A stretch of DNA of 64,000 nt from Anseranas semipalmata (GCA_013399115.1 VXAA01003327.1:986124-1050123), one strand, 5' to 3'. Positions 43,831 to 58,099 are shown, numbered from the stretch's first letter. Program-made: numbers and translations. Notes: a model not told the origin generated them from the sequence alone.

Positions 43831-45790
43831 GTAAGTTAGGCACTTACTTAAGAGGACTGCTTCACTGAACAGCCCATATAAAACTGAAGATGGGGGGATG
43901 GTGTTGGGTGCAAGGACTGGCTTCCACCTGCTTTATGGTTCACTGGCTTTTGAAACCAAAGGACACTCAAGATGAACATTTTTTAACCTGACCCACTTGC
44001 ACCTGTGTCCTGTAGATTTGCAGCCTTTGGCTTTCAGTAGTTGAAGTGAAACTGGTCATTAGCAGTAGTGTGTCTGTCTTGGTAACAGTGGTCTGCCAGA
44101 TATTTCTGCCAGTGCCAGGGAAGGCAGCATGGCTGCCCACCTTCCCCTCTGAGACCCCTTAGACTGGCCACAAACATTTCTGAAGTTTGGACTGACAGTG
44201 GTGCTAAGTATCGGGTGGCAGTTGTAGTTCATATCCTAGAAGCTGAGGAACTAGAAAGAAAAATCAGTTCTTTTCAGCTCTATTCTTTTGCCCAATTTCT
44301 TACCAATTAACCAAATTCTTAACCAGTTTTATTATAAAATAGCACATCAAAAATTGAATTACCAAGCCCCAAAATTCCTGCAGGAGGTGGGTTAGCAAAG
44401 TGTAACCGAAAAGCGGTGTATTAAACTGTTTTACGTTATGTGACATTTTTGCCTATCTGCTAGGATGGGAGTGAGTGCTGCCTCGAGGGCTGTGGGCAAA
44501 TGCAAGAGATGCAACACGTGGTGCCTTACCTGCAGGAGCTGCTTGTGTAGTCAAACATGCATCTGCAGTCTCGGTTTTGGTACCAAACTTTCAGAATCAG
44601 CCCAATATAGGTGTGTCCTCTTGAACGTTCCCAGCACCGTGTTGTTTAATTTCATTATATTTCTCCCCTTTGATCACTTTGTTGTAGATGAATTTAATTT
44701 CTCAGTAACTAATTTAGAGCATTGTAAAATGTAGTTCTCCGTGCTCATTATAAGGGACTTCACTCATTTTTTTTCAGTTAAAGTTTGCCTCCCTCTTGCT
44801 TTTTCTTCATTTATGAGTGTGTTAATTACTTTCAGTTATATTACTTGGAAACTCATTAATGCATTTTCATTAAGCACATTAGTTTGTGCTATTTCCACCA
44901 TTTATATCTTTTGTCCCTTATATTTTCCCCGAGTTTGGGCAGTGAGGATTTGAGGGACATGCTACAAAGGGAAAATTCCCCTGTCACTAAATCATTTTCT
45001 ACAGATGGATTCATGGCCATGGATTCATTTCATGTTTGCATATTGCATATTACCAATATTAAGAGCAAAAGCCCTGAATGGGTGATGAGGGCTTCTGTTC
45101 TTGCAGTACACAGTTCTGAATAATCACTACTCAGGAAAGTCCTAGTTGACTGAATGTGCCATTACATGGAAATATTGAACCCTAAAAGTCACATTATTTT
45201 CTACTGTCTCCAAGAGTCATTTTAGAGCAGCTATTTGGATCCCTGCCACATTATCTTTAAAAAAAATGACGTCTGTACTTGTGACATTGTCTAAAATGAA
45301 TCTTCATCCATGGATTATTAACTGCACATCCCTTATGGTCAATGGCTTAATTAAATCAGATACTGATGACCTTAAAACTAATTTAGCACTTTCGTGCATA
45401 CTCTTTTCTGTTTGCTTCTTGTCAAATATGGATGCAATGGTGAAATCTTATTCTAGCATTAACATTTGTAGCATCCTGCAATGAAGCACATGGTTTGCAC
45501 AATAGAAATTAAATGGAAGCAACCCACTGTGGCACAAAATGTGCATCGGTGGTCAGTTAACTACACTAAAACGAGCTATCGTGTTGCATTATAGTGCAGG
45601 TGAGATGTGTTCCACAAGCTGAACAACTGAAGTATATTAACATCTGCCTGCCTGCGGTTGCTATTGGATATCACTGCACTGATTTGCAAGAATAATCCCA
45701 TTGTATAGTCGTTAATAGAAATTAATTAGTGGAAGACATCTCAACAAAGATGTCCTGAGTTTCTTTAGCATGGACTATAATCACATTTGA

Positions 45791-46270
<480 letters not shown>

Positions 46271-49200
46271 TAAACTCATATTATGACAGAAGTCTCTGTG
46301 CTACAAGTATTTTAATGCCTTTGCACAAAGCAAATGAGTTTGTGGGGGGGAGATATGTTTATAGCAGATTGGCAGGAATGCATGTATTTTATACTGGAGA
46401 GGCAATTATCTGGTTCTTTACTGAAGGCAATTGTCACTCATTAATACAGCTAGTTATCAGCTAGAAGTGATGAGTTCAAAGTAGAGGAGAAAGGAAAGCA
46501 GTTATTAGGTATGGACAACTAGTAATTTTAGATCCAGAAAATCGTGAAGTGCAGTGAAACTTCATTCTAATATCATGTATTGCTCCATGCTTAAAACAAC
46601 CCTGCTCAGTCAATGGATTATTACTCGTGCTTTTGTTAAAATGCCTCCTGTCAGGTAGGAAGCGGTGGTCATTCTTAACTGGGATTTAACCGTGGTGTTG
46701 AAAGGCATACGTGCTTCAGAGTCTGAAATGTCCAAGACATGTAGATTATTAAAACTGTGTTTATTAGTATATGATGCCCAAGAGCTCTCTGAACATTTTA
46801 CATGATAGAGCAAGAAACTCTATTTTATAGAAAAAGAGCAAGGTGAGAGGCCAAATTTTCCAGGGTAGAAGCCAACTTCAGAGGTGCAGAGTTCCAAAAT
46901 TATGGTAGTGCTCAGAAGACTGCAACTTATTTGCTTTCTGTGCCAACTTGCACCCTGAAAATTGAGGCTGCTTTTGGAAATGGGGTTTAGTGTTCAGCCT
47001 CACAAGGATGTTTATGCAGGTGACAGCTGACCTGAACCACATGCTCTGCACTGGCTGGCTGTGGGCAGCCTTCCATCTGGCTGTACTCGAGTGTCCAAAG
47101 AAACAGCACTCATGCAGTCATCGCAGAGAAGCTGCTTTTGAGTGGCTTGCCTTTGTGCCCTAAACCTCTTAGTCATGTTGGGACTGTGACACAAGATGCT
47201 TCGTGTAAAAAAATCATGATCTCAGTGATCAGCCTGGTAAAGCAAGTATGAGTTGCAAGTAATAAATTACAGACGTATGGTTATAAGGTATTCAGGTGTG
47301 GCCTAAGCACATTCAGAAAGCTGAAATAAGCTGCTCTTTTTATGGTAGCTTGTTACAATTATTATGACTCTCTTCTTGGAGTTTCCTAGTAAAACAGGTC
47401 ACGAGGCGTTGGTCCAGCCATGGCTGTAGCCTCCCCTGTGAAGACAGTGCTGCTGCTTTCCAACTCCCTTGCTGCTGTTTGTGTCCAGCCTAACATAACA
47501 TGACATGCATATGATGCAGCATGAAGTGCCCAGCGGGAGGGCGTTAACCGGCAAAAGTCATGTTTATGTAATACAGCAGTGCAAACAAACCTATTTCCTG
47601 CATTTTTCCATCACATGGCTACAGCTGCCACTGTTCATTTAATCCACTGACTGACGGTATGAGGTTTTCCTATACTCAGAGCGTACTGCAAAAATGAATG
47701 CATTATGCAAAGAGGTATTCCTTTTCCTTACCAAAATAGCACAAGTGCCACAGGAGCTAAGAAATCATTCCCTGGGCTCATTATACTGTCTAGCGGGCAT
47801 CAACACTATGCGTGCTTGGAAAAATCATCCAAACCATCCAGGGGTGTGTTTGTCACCCATTGTTCTAATGCATGTGTACTACCGTTTCCTAACAAAAATA
47901 CACAAAAGACACCAATGAAGTTAAAAGACAGTGTTTATGTTTTCTTGGTGTAAGCAAAGTTAATTAGTTAAGTTGAAGTCATAAAATATATGATGAAATG
48001 CAGAGTTGTTGTGTGTCTTTGTTCAGAAATGTATAATGCCAATTTATTTGCAAATGAAGTAAAATAACACAAAGTCTGAAAAATTGCACCCCAGTGGAGA
48101 ATGTCTGGGAAAATCAACTGATGTGGTGTTTGGTCTTCTCTAAAAAGGCTGTGGGAATATTGGAAATATATTTTTATTTCTCCAGCTCTACGAGAGCCAT
48201 AGTATCACCTGCACTTTTATAGTATCCCCAAAGAGCTGAATGATACTCCATGTGCAGTGCAGTCAACCTTTACTTAAAACAAAGAGGGAGTAGGAGTCTT
48301 GGACTACATTTTACGAAATGGAGATGAGATGAGCTCTGATACGATCATTTCTGGGGTGCCTTTGGCAGCCTCAAAGCCTTTTTGTGTGTATTTATGAATT
48401 CTTAAGGTGTCCCTCTGGACTAAGTAACATGAGACATCTGACAGTGAGTTGTGTTGTTTAAGATGACTCCAGAGATCAATGAAACCTGTTTGACTTCAAA
48501 TGGGATAACAGATTATTTAAAAACACCTCAAGCATGCTCAAATATGCAAGAGTAAATGCAGGTATTGAAACTACCTGCAGTCACTGGAGACCTTTAGACC
48601 AGTAGTACCTGTTTCAAGTCACTGTGGTATTTTACCACGGTCAGCAAGTTGAATGCAGCATGGCACGCGTTTGAACTCAACAGGTCCATCTCTTCCAAAG
48701 TATCATAACCCAAGGCAGCACTGGCACCAACCATGGCAAGGGAAAGGGTCATTTTTAGGATAATCTTAATGGAGGTGAAGCAGGATGGATACTGAAATCT
48801 TGTCTGTGCAGAAGAGGAATGGAGTAGGGACCAATAGAGCATCCACATAGCTCAGCCCCTGCTTCTTCTGCCCACCTTTCTCCTACGAATAAGCAGTTAA
48901 TTCACCCCCAGTTTCCATTTATTCTTTAGCCTTCACTTGCCATGAGGTGTTGGGACACCTGTGGGCGGTAGGTATGAAACTGGGCTCACCAACATGTTCC
49001 TCGAGTGCTGTGGTAGCCTTTGGGTACAAACAGGTTTTGATTACACACATCTGCACTTAGAAAGGAGACTATCTTTCTCAGTTCCCCATCCTTTGCCCCA
49101 CTTCTGCCCTCCCCATCTTTGGAGCCAGCAGATGTTCTTGCAGCAGTGTAGCCCACAGCTTGATATTACTGGGGTAGTGGAGCCTCCCAGGGCTTTCACA

Positions 49201-49949
49201 CTGCATGTTTTCGGTAAACCACCTTGCACATCTTCTTCTTGTGTTTGGAGCTGTAAGAAGTTTGCTGCTGTTGAGCCAAAGTCCTACAACAGTAAATGAG
49301 CCCAGGCTACATGGCTGTAGTGCCTGTCTTTCCATTTCTTACCAGGTTGTCCTATATAGCTCTACTAAAAATACATTTCATGCCCAGCTTCCTAAGTTTT
49401 GTCTTACTTAACAAGATGGTCATAGACATGCTGAAGTCAGTGATTGTAAGTAAGCCTAATTATCTTGTCACTGCATTTTAGTTCATGTTGTGCCTTTGTG
49501 TCAGGACACTAAAATACACCCTTTTTGATACCCTGAACAGTCAGTATCTGTACTGGTGGAATTACAAGTTTTGACTAGTGTTTCTGGATTGTGTTTATTC
49601 ATCGTCACTACTAACTTTTAAAATCTACTGAGAACTATGGGGACACGGAGGTCAAAGATCTACGAGCATTTCTGGTTTCTAATCCAAGTATCTAGTTCCT
49701 CCCCATACCATTTACTTCTGGAGTAATGTGTCCAACTGAAGTGGGACAATCATAGAGCTAAGAATGTAATAAATATCTGGAAAATGGTGTTAGCAGCATC
49801 CGTGCATTTCTACTGCACTGTCCCATGGCTTAGTATGGTTAAAATGTGTAATCATTCCCATGAACTTGTTTTTTGGACTTCACAAGAAAAATTAGATGTA
49901 TCTCTTTGTCCTGTCTCTCCTCCCAAGGCCTATAGGAGCTTAGGAGTCA

Positions 49950-50102
49950 CCATTCCTCGTGGTGTTCAAGAAGCGCCTGGACAAGGTGCTACAAGATATG
50001 ATTTAGTAGCTTAGTGGGTAGTATTGGTGATAGGATGACGGTTGGACTAGATGATCTTGTAGGCCCTTTCCAACCTTGTGTTTCTGTGATTCTATGATTC
50101 TA
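49950..50102 (+). mobile_element. CR1 LINE 3' end fragment
   Basis: This is a short 3' fragment of a CR1 subfamily different from the one near 36 kb. It has 'GGTGTTCAAGAAGCGCCTGG', 'GTTGGACTAGATGATCTTG' and 'CCTTTCCAACCTTG', then a tail of repeated ATTCTATGATTCTA units ending near 50102. It is only about 150 bp long, which is common for severely 5'-truncated CR1 insertions. Confidence 0.9.
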
Positions 50103-51074
50103 AAGTTCGGTACCCATGCTGTGGATTGGGCTGGCTCTCACCTAGAAGTCTCAAAGCAATGAGTGTTTCATCTGTTCCTTCAAAATATTTTTCCTCCCAT
50201 GACTTTTCTAGCTTTTTTCCCCAATAGCGAGTTTGATTTTTTTCCTTTGTCTCACCTATTTCTCCTCTGTATATGCCATATCCTCCATTCAGAATGTTCT
50301 TTTTCCACTCCTACAGATACTGACTCTGCCCTGCAAAGTCAGTGGCTTTGTGTTTGCCCTTTACCAGATGTCCTCCCCTCCACTTCCTACCTCTGCTTCA
50401 TCTCTGTGGCCATGCTCTGTCGAACTTTTTTCAGTTCATCAACATTTTGCCAGTAAATGTGGTGCTGAAACTACCTCATGATGGCTGGTGGAGCCTTCTG
50501 CTTTGGGCCACCCAAATACAGCATTTGCAGCTGAAGACAGTCAGCCTCGAGGTCTCTGAGGAGGGTTTTTGAAAGGTCATCGGGGAACCCATGGGGCCCT
50601 GTGGGGGGTTGTGTAATTATGAGAAATCAGCTAGCATGAGATGGAGCTCTCTGTCTTCATGTGGGATGATGTAGCTTGGTTTCCTCCTCTTCTCATCTGC
50701 TGCATATTCCCCATCATAGCCTGACACATCAGGCCCATTCCTGGAGCATGCCTGGTCATCAGGGCATTCCTCGTCCCGCTGTCTCCTTCTGCCTCTTTCC
50801 CTGGGGAGCACTGGCTTCCCCTCGCGATGACAGCACCGTGCCAGAAGGGCTGACATCCGAGACCTTGCTGCTAATTGCAATATCTGCACTTCAGCCTCAC
50901 GAGCTATGTTAAGGATCAGACTGCATTCTCCCGACTGCTGAGGGACGCTATCTTATCCATTACTATGCCATTCTTGAGCTTGTCTGCATAGTATTCAGGG
51001 AGGGGAAGAGACGCTTACTATTAAAAGCAGATTTGGTTTCTATCAACTAGTCTCCTTTCTCCAGTATGCTTCAT

Positions 51075-51091
51075 CACGTGCATCATTCTCC
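51075..51091 (+). repeat. Left copy of the direct repeat flanking the solo LTR
   Basis: The 17-mer CACGTGCATCATTCTCC lies immediately before the LTR's 5' TG and recurs exactly at 51673-51689. Because the LTR itself ends in CA, the duplication outside the LTR is 15 bp. Confidence 0.9.
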
Positions 51092-51674
51092 TGTACTGGG
51101 TCTGGCCGGGATAGAGTTAACTTTCCCTGCAGCAGCCCTTGTAGCTAGAACAGCGCTGGTATCACACCACTGTTTTGGCTACTGCCGAGCAGTGCTGGCA
51201 CAGCACCAGGGCTCTCTCCAGACCCCCCAAAGCCAGTAGGTGGGGGTGGGCAAGAAGTGGGGAGGGGACATCACCAGGGCAGCTGACCTAAACCAACCAA
51301 AGGGATATTCCATACCATGTGATGTCACACTCAGCAATAAAAGCTGGGAAAGGGAAGGAGAAGGGGGGGGCTCTCGTTGTGAAGACGTCTGTCCTTCCGA
51401 TCAACCACTGCGGGTACTGAGGCTCTGCGTCCCAGGACGTGGCCGGGCATCGCTCGTTGGTGGGAGAATCACTTGTTTTCTCTTTTCCTCTGTGCTTGCG
51501 CACAGGCTTTGCTTGTACATATATATATATATATATATTTGTTTTTTTTCTTCCTCTTTTCTAATTAAACTATCCTTATCTCAACCTGTGAGTTTTTTTT
51601 CTCCCCCTCTTCCTTTGAGGAGGGGGAGTGAGAGAGCGGTTGTGGTGGAGTTCAGCTGCCCAGCAGGGTAAACA
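51092..51674 (+). mobile_element. Solo LTR of an endogenous retrovirus (ERVL-like, avian)
   Basis: This 583-bp LTR begins TGTACTGGG and ends GGTAAACA, with no internal retroviral sequence on either side. It contains a TATA-type box (AATAAAAGCTGG near 51334), an AATTAAA polyadenylation signal (51563) and a GC-rich end. The body ('GGGATAGAGTTAACTTTCCC', 'CTGACCTAAACCAACCAAAG', 'GGGATATTCCATACCATGTG') resembles an LTR family I know from many bird genomes and associate with ERVL. An AT microsatellite (51519-51538) sits inside it. A 143-codon reading frame within it is incidental. The flanks carry an unusually long direct repeat, reported as a finding. It is a fossil with no gene content. Confidence 0.85.
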
Positions 51675-51689
51675 CGTGCATCATTCTCC
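51673..51689 (+). repeat. Right copy of the direct repeat flanking the solo LTR
   Basis: This is an exact second copy of the 17-mer at 51075-51091. Its first two bases (CA) can also be counted as the LTR's terminal CA. Confidence 0.9.
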
Positions 51690-53974
51690 CTACCCCAGCC
51701 GCCCACGCCTGCCGGGAGATCCTTTGGTTGGAGCTGTATCAGGTCTGGTGGCATGCTAGCATTTCTTCCTTCTGATAAAAGTGTTTGACTGCTTGGTTTT
51801 AATAACCTGTTTCCATATGAAGTGCCGCTGCCATTCATTTTCATGCCACTTCAGGCTCTGACTGTGTGCTTCACTGGAAGGCAACATAAGATCTTTAAGT
51901 AATCATGGAATGGAAAGCAGAGCTATGATACTTGACCATATGATGTACCAGGAGATATGAGAGCCATAAAACACATCACAGACAGCGTGCTGTTGTTACG
52001 AAGTGAGGAGCACACCAGTAGGTTAAATTTTCAACCCCATGTGAAGTACAGCTATGGCTCAAGGATTGTGTTCGAGTGCATACCCCTTCCTGCAACAACC
52101 TGTCGCTAGAAGAATAGAAATACGTGCATGTTTTCCTACAGCAACAGCAAAGGAGAATGCTGTTATGATGTTAGCCACTTGTAGAGAAGAGTACCTTTTA
52201 TCTATTATTTCCTTTACATTTACTCTGCCTTTTAATCTCAAGTGTGCTTGCTGTCCTGGACAAATCTCATTTAAGATTTTCCAGCCTGAAATAAATGCCA
52301 TGTCCAACAGCCTCGACATTTGAATTTTGGAAGGAAAAGGAGGCTGCTTCTCCGTAGCCTCAGTTTCCATGTTCCCTCTCCCCTTCCTTCCTTCCCTCTG
52401 GCAGGCATTTGAAATAACCACTGTTCTGGTTGTGTCCCACGGTAATCCTCTGGCCCCTAGGAACTTATGCTCACACCCAAGAGCGTTGACCAAAAAGCTA
52501 AACCAGAACATGCTTTTGCAAAATCAGGGCCCACCACCATCTTGCACAATTACCGTGTTACGGACCAGCAGTGACCAAGTTTGGAGTCTCCTGGGTGTTT
52601 GCATGAGGTTACCGAGGCCTGGAAAGGGCAAGGGAAGGGCATGGATAGCACCGGGGATGAAGTAAGGTTGCAGATTGAAGGAGGTCATCCACACTTAGGT
52701 GCCAGCTTGAGTTTTCCAAGCTCCCTGTATCTGTGAAAAATTTCTGCCTGTATGGTAACAAAACAAGCAGTAAAATACACTGCCTTCTCTCTGAAAGAAA
52801 AAGAAGGGGTGTCCCTCATGTCTTTCTGCCATATCTTCATCAGGATCAGGAGACTGTTTGCTGCAAACTTCTCCCTTCCTGAAAGAAGCAGCAGAGATTT
52901 CCTTGTTTCTCAGTCTCAGGCTTACTTTATACCAATTTCTGAATTTGTAGCTAAAGCCAAAAGCACTAAAAAGACAACAGATAGGTGGTGTATTGCAAAA
53001 TTGATGAGAATCAAGCATGATTGCCTCTTAAAAAAAAAAAAGAAAGAAAAAGAATATCAGACTCTCTGCTTATTTGAAAAGAAAAAAAAAAAGTCACTAT
53101 AAAAATAACCAAGGGGTTTCCCTCTTTTTCTTTGACAAAAAGGAATGTGAAGTCAGTGATTCAGTCTCTTGAGAAGTCGCTGTTTCTGCCTTGAGGGAGC
53201 CCCAAATAATTTCCCTGTGAGATCTGGGAGTTGAGTACTGAGCTCTTTTTTTTTTTTATTCGAGAGTTTTATTCTCCTGCAATATAGTGCTAGTTAAAGA
53301 AAAAAAATACAGGAAAATGTGATAATTAAATATGGAGAAATTCTGATGAATGTCTTAACTGGAAAAAATGTCACATATGCAAGCCTGATTTGGAAAGGGA
53401 TGCGAGACGGGTTGTTAGGACAGATAAGTCTTTCTGATGAATTATAGTGGCTTAGTGGCACCGAGAAGAAACTGAATACTCCTTGTTCTATTTTCTGGAT
53501 GAATTAGTTTCTTCCCATCTGTTCCCAAGGATCAGTGACATTTTCCTAATACATCTGTGTTTTTTTGACATATGCCTGTAGATACTGAGAGTAATAGGAG
53601 CCCAACTTAAACCCATAACATGTTTTGTCTGTGTTCATGCCGGGTGCTGCAGCCCCATGCTCCCCCCAGCCTGAGCCAGACCACACCATAGCCATACTGG
53701 AACAGAAGCAGACACCACAAAACCATTATTTTCCTTTTAGTTTAACGACTTCAAACCCCAGTTAAGAAAATTACCACTTTTCTGGACACGTTCAGCAACT
53801 TTTGCTTAACTCCTGTCAAATTAAATCTCTCATTTATTTTTTTAATGGAATAAGACGGTTTTAAAAGAACCTCAGGGTTACAATGCCAGCCAGGGAAGAG
53901 GTAGGAGAATGCCAAAAGTGAAGTCACCAGGGTTGGTTTAAGCCCATCTCTTTCTTTGTTTGTAAAAGGACACA

Positions 53975-54180
53975 GTCGTAGAGTCACAGATGTGAGGGGA
54001 ACATATAGAGCCCTTGGACCCTATATGGAGGCTGTTATCAGCAATGTAAGAGCAAAGTAAAGATGGTAGCCCTCCCTCCAGCATGATGTCCTGGACGCCC
54101 CACACTCGTCCAGCAGCACTTTGCCCAGGCTAATTCTCCTCTGGAGATGCAAGAGGATCACCCTTTTCTGAGAAATACAA
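53975..54180 (-). mobile_element. Possible minus-strand CR1 remnant
   Basis: The + strand 'CAGTCGTAGAGTCACAGATG' looks like a decayed copy of the reverse-complemented CR1 tail (TCATAGAATCACAGAAT). The following bases up to about 54180 could be its 3' UTR, but the match is weak. Confidence 0.25.
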
Positions 54181-55269
54181 ATGCAGATTTTGGAGAAGCT
54201 TTAATATATAACCACTTATGGAGAATTTTTATAGGAAGTGCAAAAAATGTGTCCACTAACACTAGGACAGCCACCCAGGAAATGTCTGCTCCAAAGGGCT
54301 TAGGCACCTCATTCTTAGAGAACTAATTGTGAGATATATTTTAACTCAAGTAAAGCAATATATTTTCCCATCTTTTGTTCCCATACACTACTGATTGGTT
54401 TCACTGAAATGTTGATTAAAAAAACTGTATCGCATTAAGATAGACACCATCGTGAGAAATTTCAGCCCAACTGGCTCATATTTAATAATGTGCATATGGC
54501 GTGATAGCGACATACGGGACAAGTCAACTAATTAAATTAGAATTATTTTATTTGATAAATTATGGTTAGTTTTACCAGTATTTCTAATAATGCTGCAGCT
54601 AAAACACAAAAGTTTTAAAGCGTCCTTGGAAACTCCGATTGAACTTGACTTAGGATAAGGCATTTGCTTAATTTCAAACCCCAGCTTCACACAGTTCATT
54701 GCTAATATACAGGACTGCTTGGAGGTACTTCACACATCTGAAAATAAAAATACAGGTGAATTTATGAGACAGATGAAGGAGAAAAAAAGTCGGGTCTCAG
54801 AAAATCTTCTGGATTGTGTGGGTGACCTTCCCACAAGCAAAAGTAGAATACAAAGGAGAATCAACTATTGAATATTATTAAGCGGGACTCTGCACCGTGG
54901 GTTTCTTCTGTACTTAGCTGCTGCACAGACTTGGGAAGCATCTGAGTTAAAATTTGTAGCAATTCAAAAGTCTGAAACAACTTGACATCTTAATTTCATA
55001 TGTAAGAGTGGTGCTTTCACGGTGACTCCATTAGGCTCTGCAAGAGGATAATTGTACTTTACCAGTTTAGAGGGAGGTGTGTACTGGGGGATGAAGGACT
55101 GATGAACTTTTAAAGTGCCTTTGAGAACTTTGAGAGAGAAGAACAAAAACAGGAAAGATTTCCTCATTTTTCTTTCTGTAGCCTTGGAGGTATAGAGAAA
55201 CGTGACTTATCTATAAATAAGGGGAATGTATAAATAAAAAACAGTCTCCAAACCTGAGCCTAAAACTGA

Positions 55270-55440
<171 letters not shown>

Positions 55441-56610
55441 TGAGAAAAACAATTCAAATTGAATTACCAGTGCCTTAACATTTTCTGCTGCTAAATAAAC
55501 TAATACTGCCTAATAGCGAAGGGGCAGGGGAAGGGAGGTGTGTACCGTCTGGGGTTTTTCCTCATCTCTTTCTTGTACATGTTTAGGGATGCAGCATTTT
55601 CCAAAGTGTACTTCCAGCACCCTACTATGGTTCGTGCATCTCCTGACATTCAGGCACTGTGCATCGAGGGGAGGGCCATGCACTGGGCTCCTCCAGCAGG
55701 CCACAGTAACCCTGTTTTCCTCAGTTTGCCATGCGTAACCAGAGGATGATAAGTAAACGCTGTGTGAGAGACTGCCATCATGTGGGATTGAATTTTGTTA
55801 TCTAGCCAAAAGAGCCTTGAAAGAAAAAAACAGAAAATAAGCACCACACACTGATATTAATTATTATTTATTGTGTGTCTTTGATTGCTTTTTGGGCTCA
55901 CTTCCCTGATCCCAGTCACAGGTTTAACAAACTTCCCAAACTGGCAGACAGAAATAAAACCTGGCACCCATCACAGGTACTGGCAGAACTTAAAGGCCCT
56001 TTGAAAAGTATTACATTACTGTTACAGCGACCAGAAAGACTGGCTGGTTTCAGGCATTACTCAATGCCAGCCCCTTGCGGAGCAGTTGCCCGTGCTGGGG
56101 ACTGGCCGAGCTATCCGTGTCGTGCCGAAAAGCCATCGCTGCCTGGTGAACGCTGCCGGCCGTGCCCTGCGCAGGGACAAGAGGATCTCTCTCCCCTTCC
56201 TGGCTGGGCAGCCACCACGGGCTCGGCAAGGGCTTGGTATTTATTTCCGTAGCAGCAGTGTCTCGAGGCACTGAGCAAAGCCAGGGCTGGAGGGGCTGTG
56301 CCTGGTGGGCAGGGACAGTGTGATGGGGTGGCCACAGGGCCCCAAATAGCCCCGTGTCTCCGTGTTTGGCCTCCTTCGCCCAGGGATGTCTCTCACACCT
56401 GTCCTACGATTGAAAAACACCTCCTCATTTTAACTTGGGTTTAATCCTTTGCTTTGGTGGAGGAGAGAAAATTCCTTTTTAAGAAAGCACATTCAGTTTC
56501 TCTCTTTCCGCTGTTTTTTTTTTCTTGTTTTCTCCTTTTTTTTCTTCCTTTTATTAATTTAAGGAGCGCCCTCTCTTGGCTGCTGAAGCCCATTCTGTTG
56601 TAAGTGAGGT

Positions 56611-56695
56611 GCCCGAGCAGCCGGCTGCAGCCGAGGCCGCTGCGGCCGCGGCCGTGGCAGTCCGGTGCCGGTGGGGAGCGGTCGGTGTCCCCCTG
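56611..56695. other. Small CpG-dense patch
   Basis: About 12 CpG in 85 bp, including the palindromic octamer GCGGCCGC at 56642-56649. It is too short for a standard CpG island on its own, but lies in a 700-bp stretch (56050-56720) that is generally GC-rich. Confidence 0.55.
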
Positions 56696-58099
56696 CTCTG
56701 GGCAGCGGCAGGCTGGGGTGAGGAGCAGCCTGCACTCATCAGGCATTGCTGATAGCAATATTTTTCTCCAAAGACTGAAAACCAGAAGTAAAGGGTACAG
56801 TGCAGCTGATATAATTGTCAGCACTAGTTCAGAATCATAGTCACGAACAATTTGGGATTATAGTCCTAGCCAGCAAAATGCAGGGTGAGGGACCCTTGTT
56901 CCATTCCCGTATCTTACCAGAGAGAGGGATGAACTGCTCTTTGAACATCTCTGTTTTGTAAAACATAACAAATATCTGTTAATTAAGCATGTTTGTAATA
57001 CACCACAAGAGAAATTGCATAGCTGTGGGTGATTTCAACCAGGGCACATCAGCTGAGCATCTCACACAACCACTTCCCAAGGTTTCTAACACAAAGGGTG
57101 CTTTGTTCTGCACAGGTAAACTTTGTGACTGACCAAGGAGAGTTAACCAGTCACCTATGTACTAGCTGTTCCTTCGGCACCAGGATGGTGTTCCCAGTAA
57201 ACTGGCTTGGCTCAAGCAGAATATGACACCCATCAATAAAAAGTAACTTCATCTTTTAAATGACTTTTTCCAAAGCCTAAAGCAATTGTCAACACAATGA
57301 ACTGGAAACCTACATTTACAGTGGGATAGTCACCAAAAATAGCAATAGTAAAGTACATCCCTACTGGATGCCAAAAAAAGACACTATTTCAAAAATTATT
57401 AAATGTGCTGGGACATGTTCAAGGAAAAATATTTTGGCCAAAAAGAGATGTGAAAGCTGTAACAAAAACTAAATAAATCAGTATGTATGGAAACAGAAAA
57501 AATGGAAGCTTAGCAGTAACAAATACAATGTATAGGTTAAAAACTGGCTGCTGCTAAAGGCAGCTGAGGGAACCAGTGAGGTACCAATGGCCAACAGAAG
57601 TAAAAAGAAAAGCACTTTAAACCTGTTAAAACCTGATCAAATTTATAATTTTAATCAGTTACAAAACTATTGCTAGATGTGGCTGATGAATTACTAAAGT
57701 GTAACAGAATGATCTGATGAGTATTTCTTATCTGCATTTGGAAGGAAGCAAGAATGTTTGGTTCCATCTTATACTGTGACTGGACCAAAAGCAGCTTGCA
57801 GCAAGGAGAGATGTGGAAAAGGTCAGAAATTAAGTTCTCAGGTCAGGTAAACTGGCTGTCTTACACAACAGCATCTTTGGAGACTTTGCTGAGAAGCTGT
57901 TTGAACCACTAATGTTTATTTTTAATAACTCTTAGAATTCAGGGGGATTCGGATGGATCAGGGCACTGCCAAAGTGTTTCCCATATTTTGAAAAGGTGAA
58001 AGGCAGAATCTTAGTGCAGCAATTAATTTTGCAAAGTATCATCATCAGGCTAAGTGGTCTCATTTAGCCTGATGTTGGTCCTTTGCAAAACAACAGAGT

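Noticed and set aside
44465..44734. Cys-rich 89-codon frame (KCKRCNTWCLTCRSC)
   Set aside because: The Cys spacing fits no zinc-binding family I know, and the rest of the frame is AT-rich intron.
51240..51671. 143-codon frame inside the solo LTR
   Set aside because: LTRs are non-coding, and the frame covers the TATA-like box, an AT microsatellite and the polyadenylation signal.
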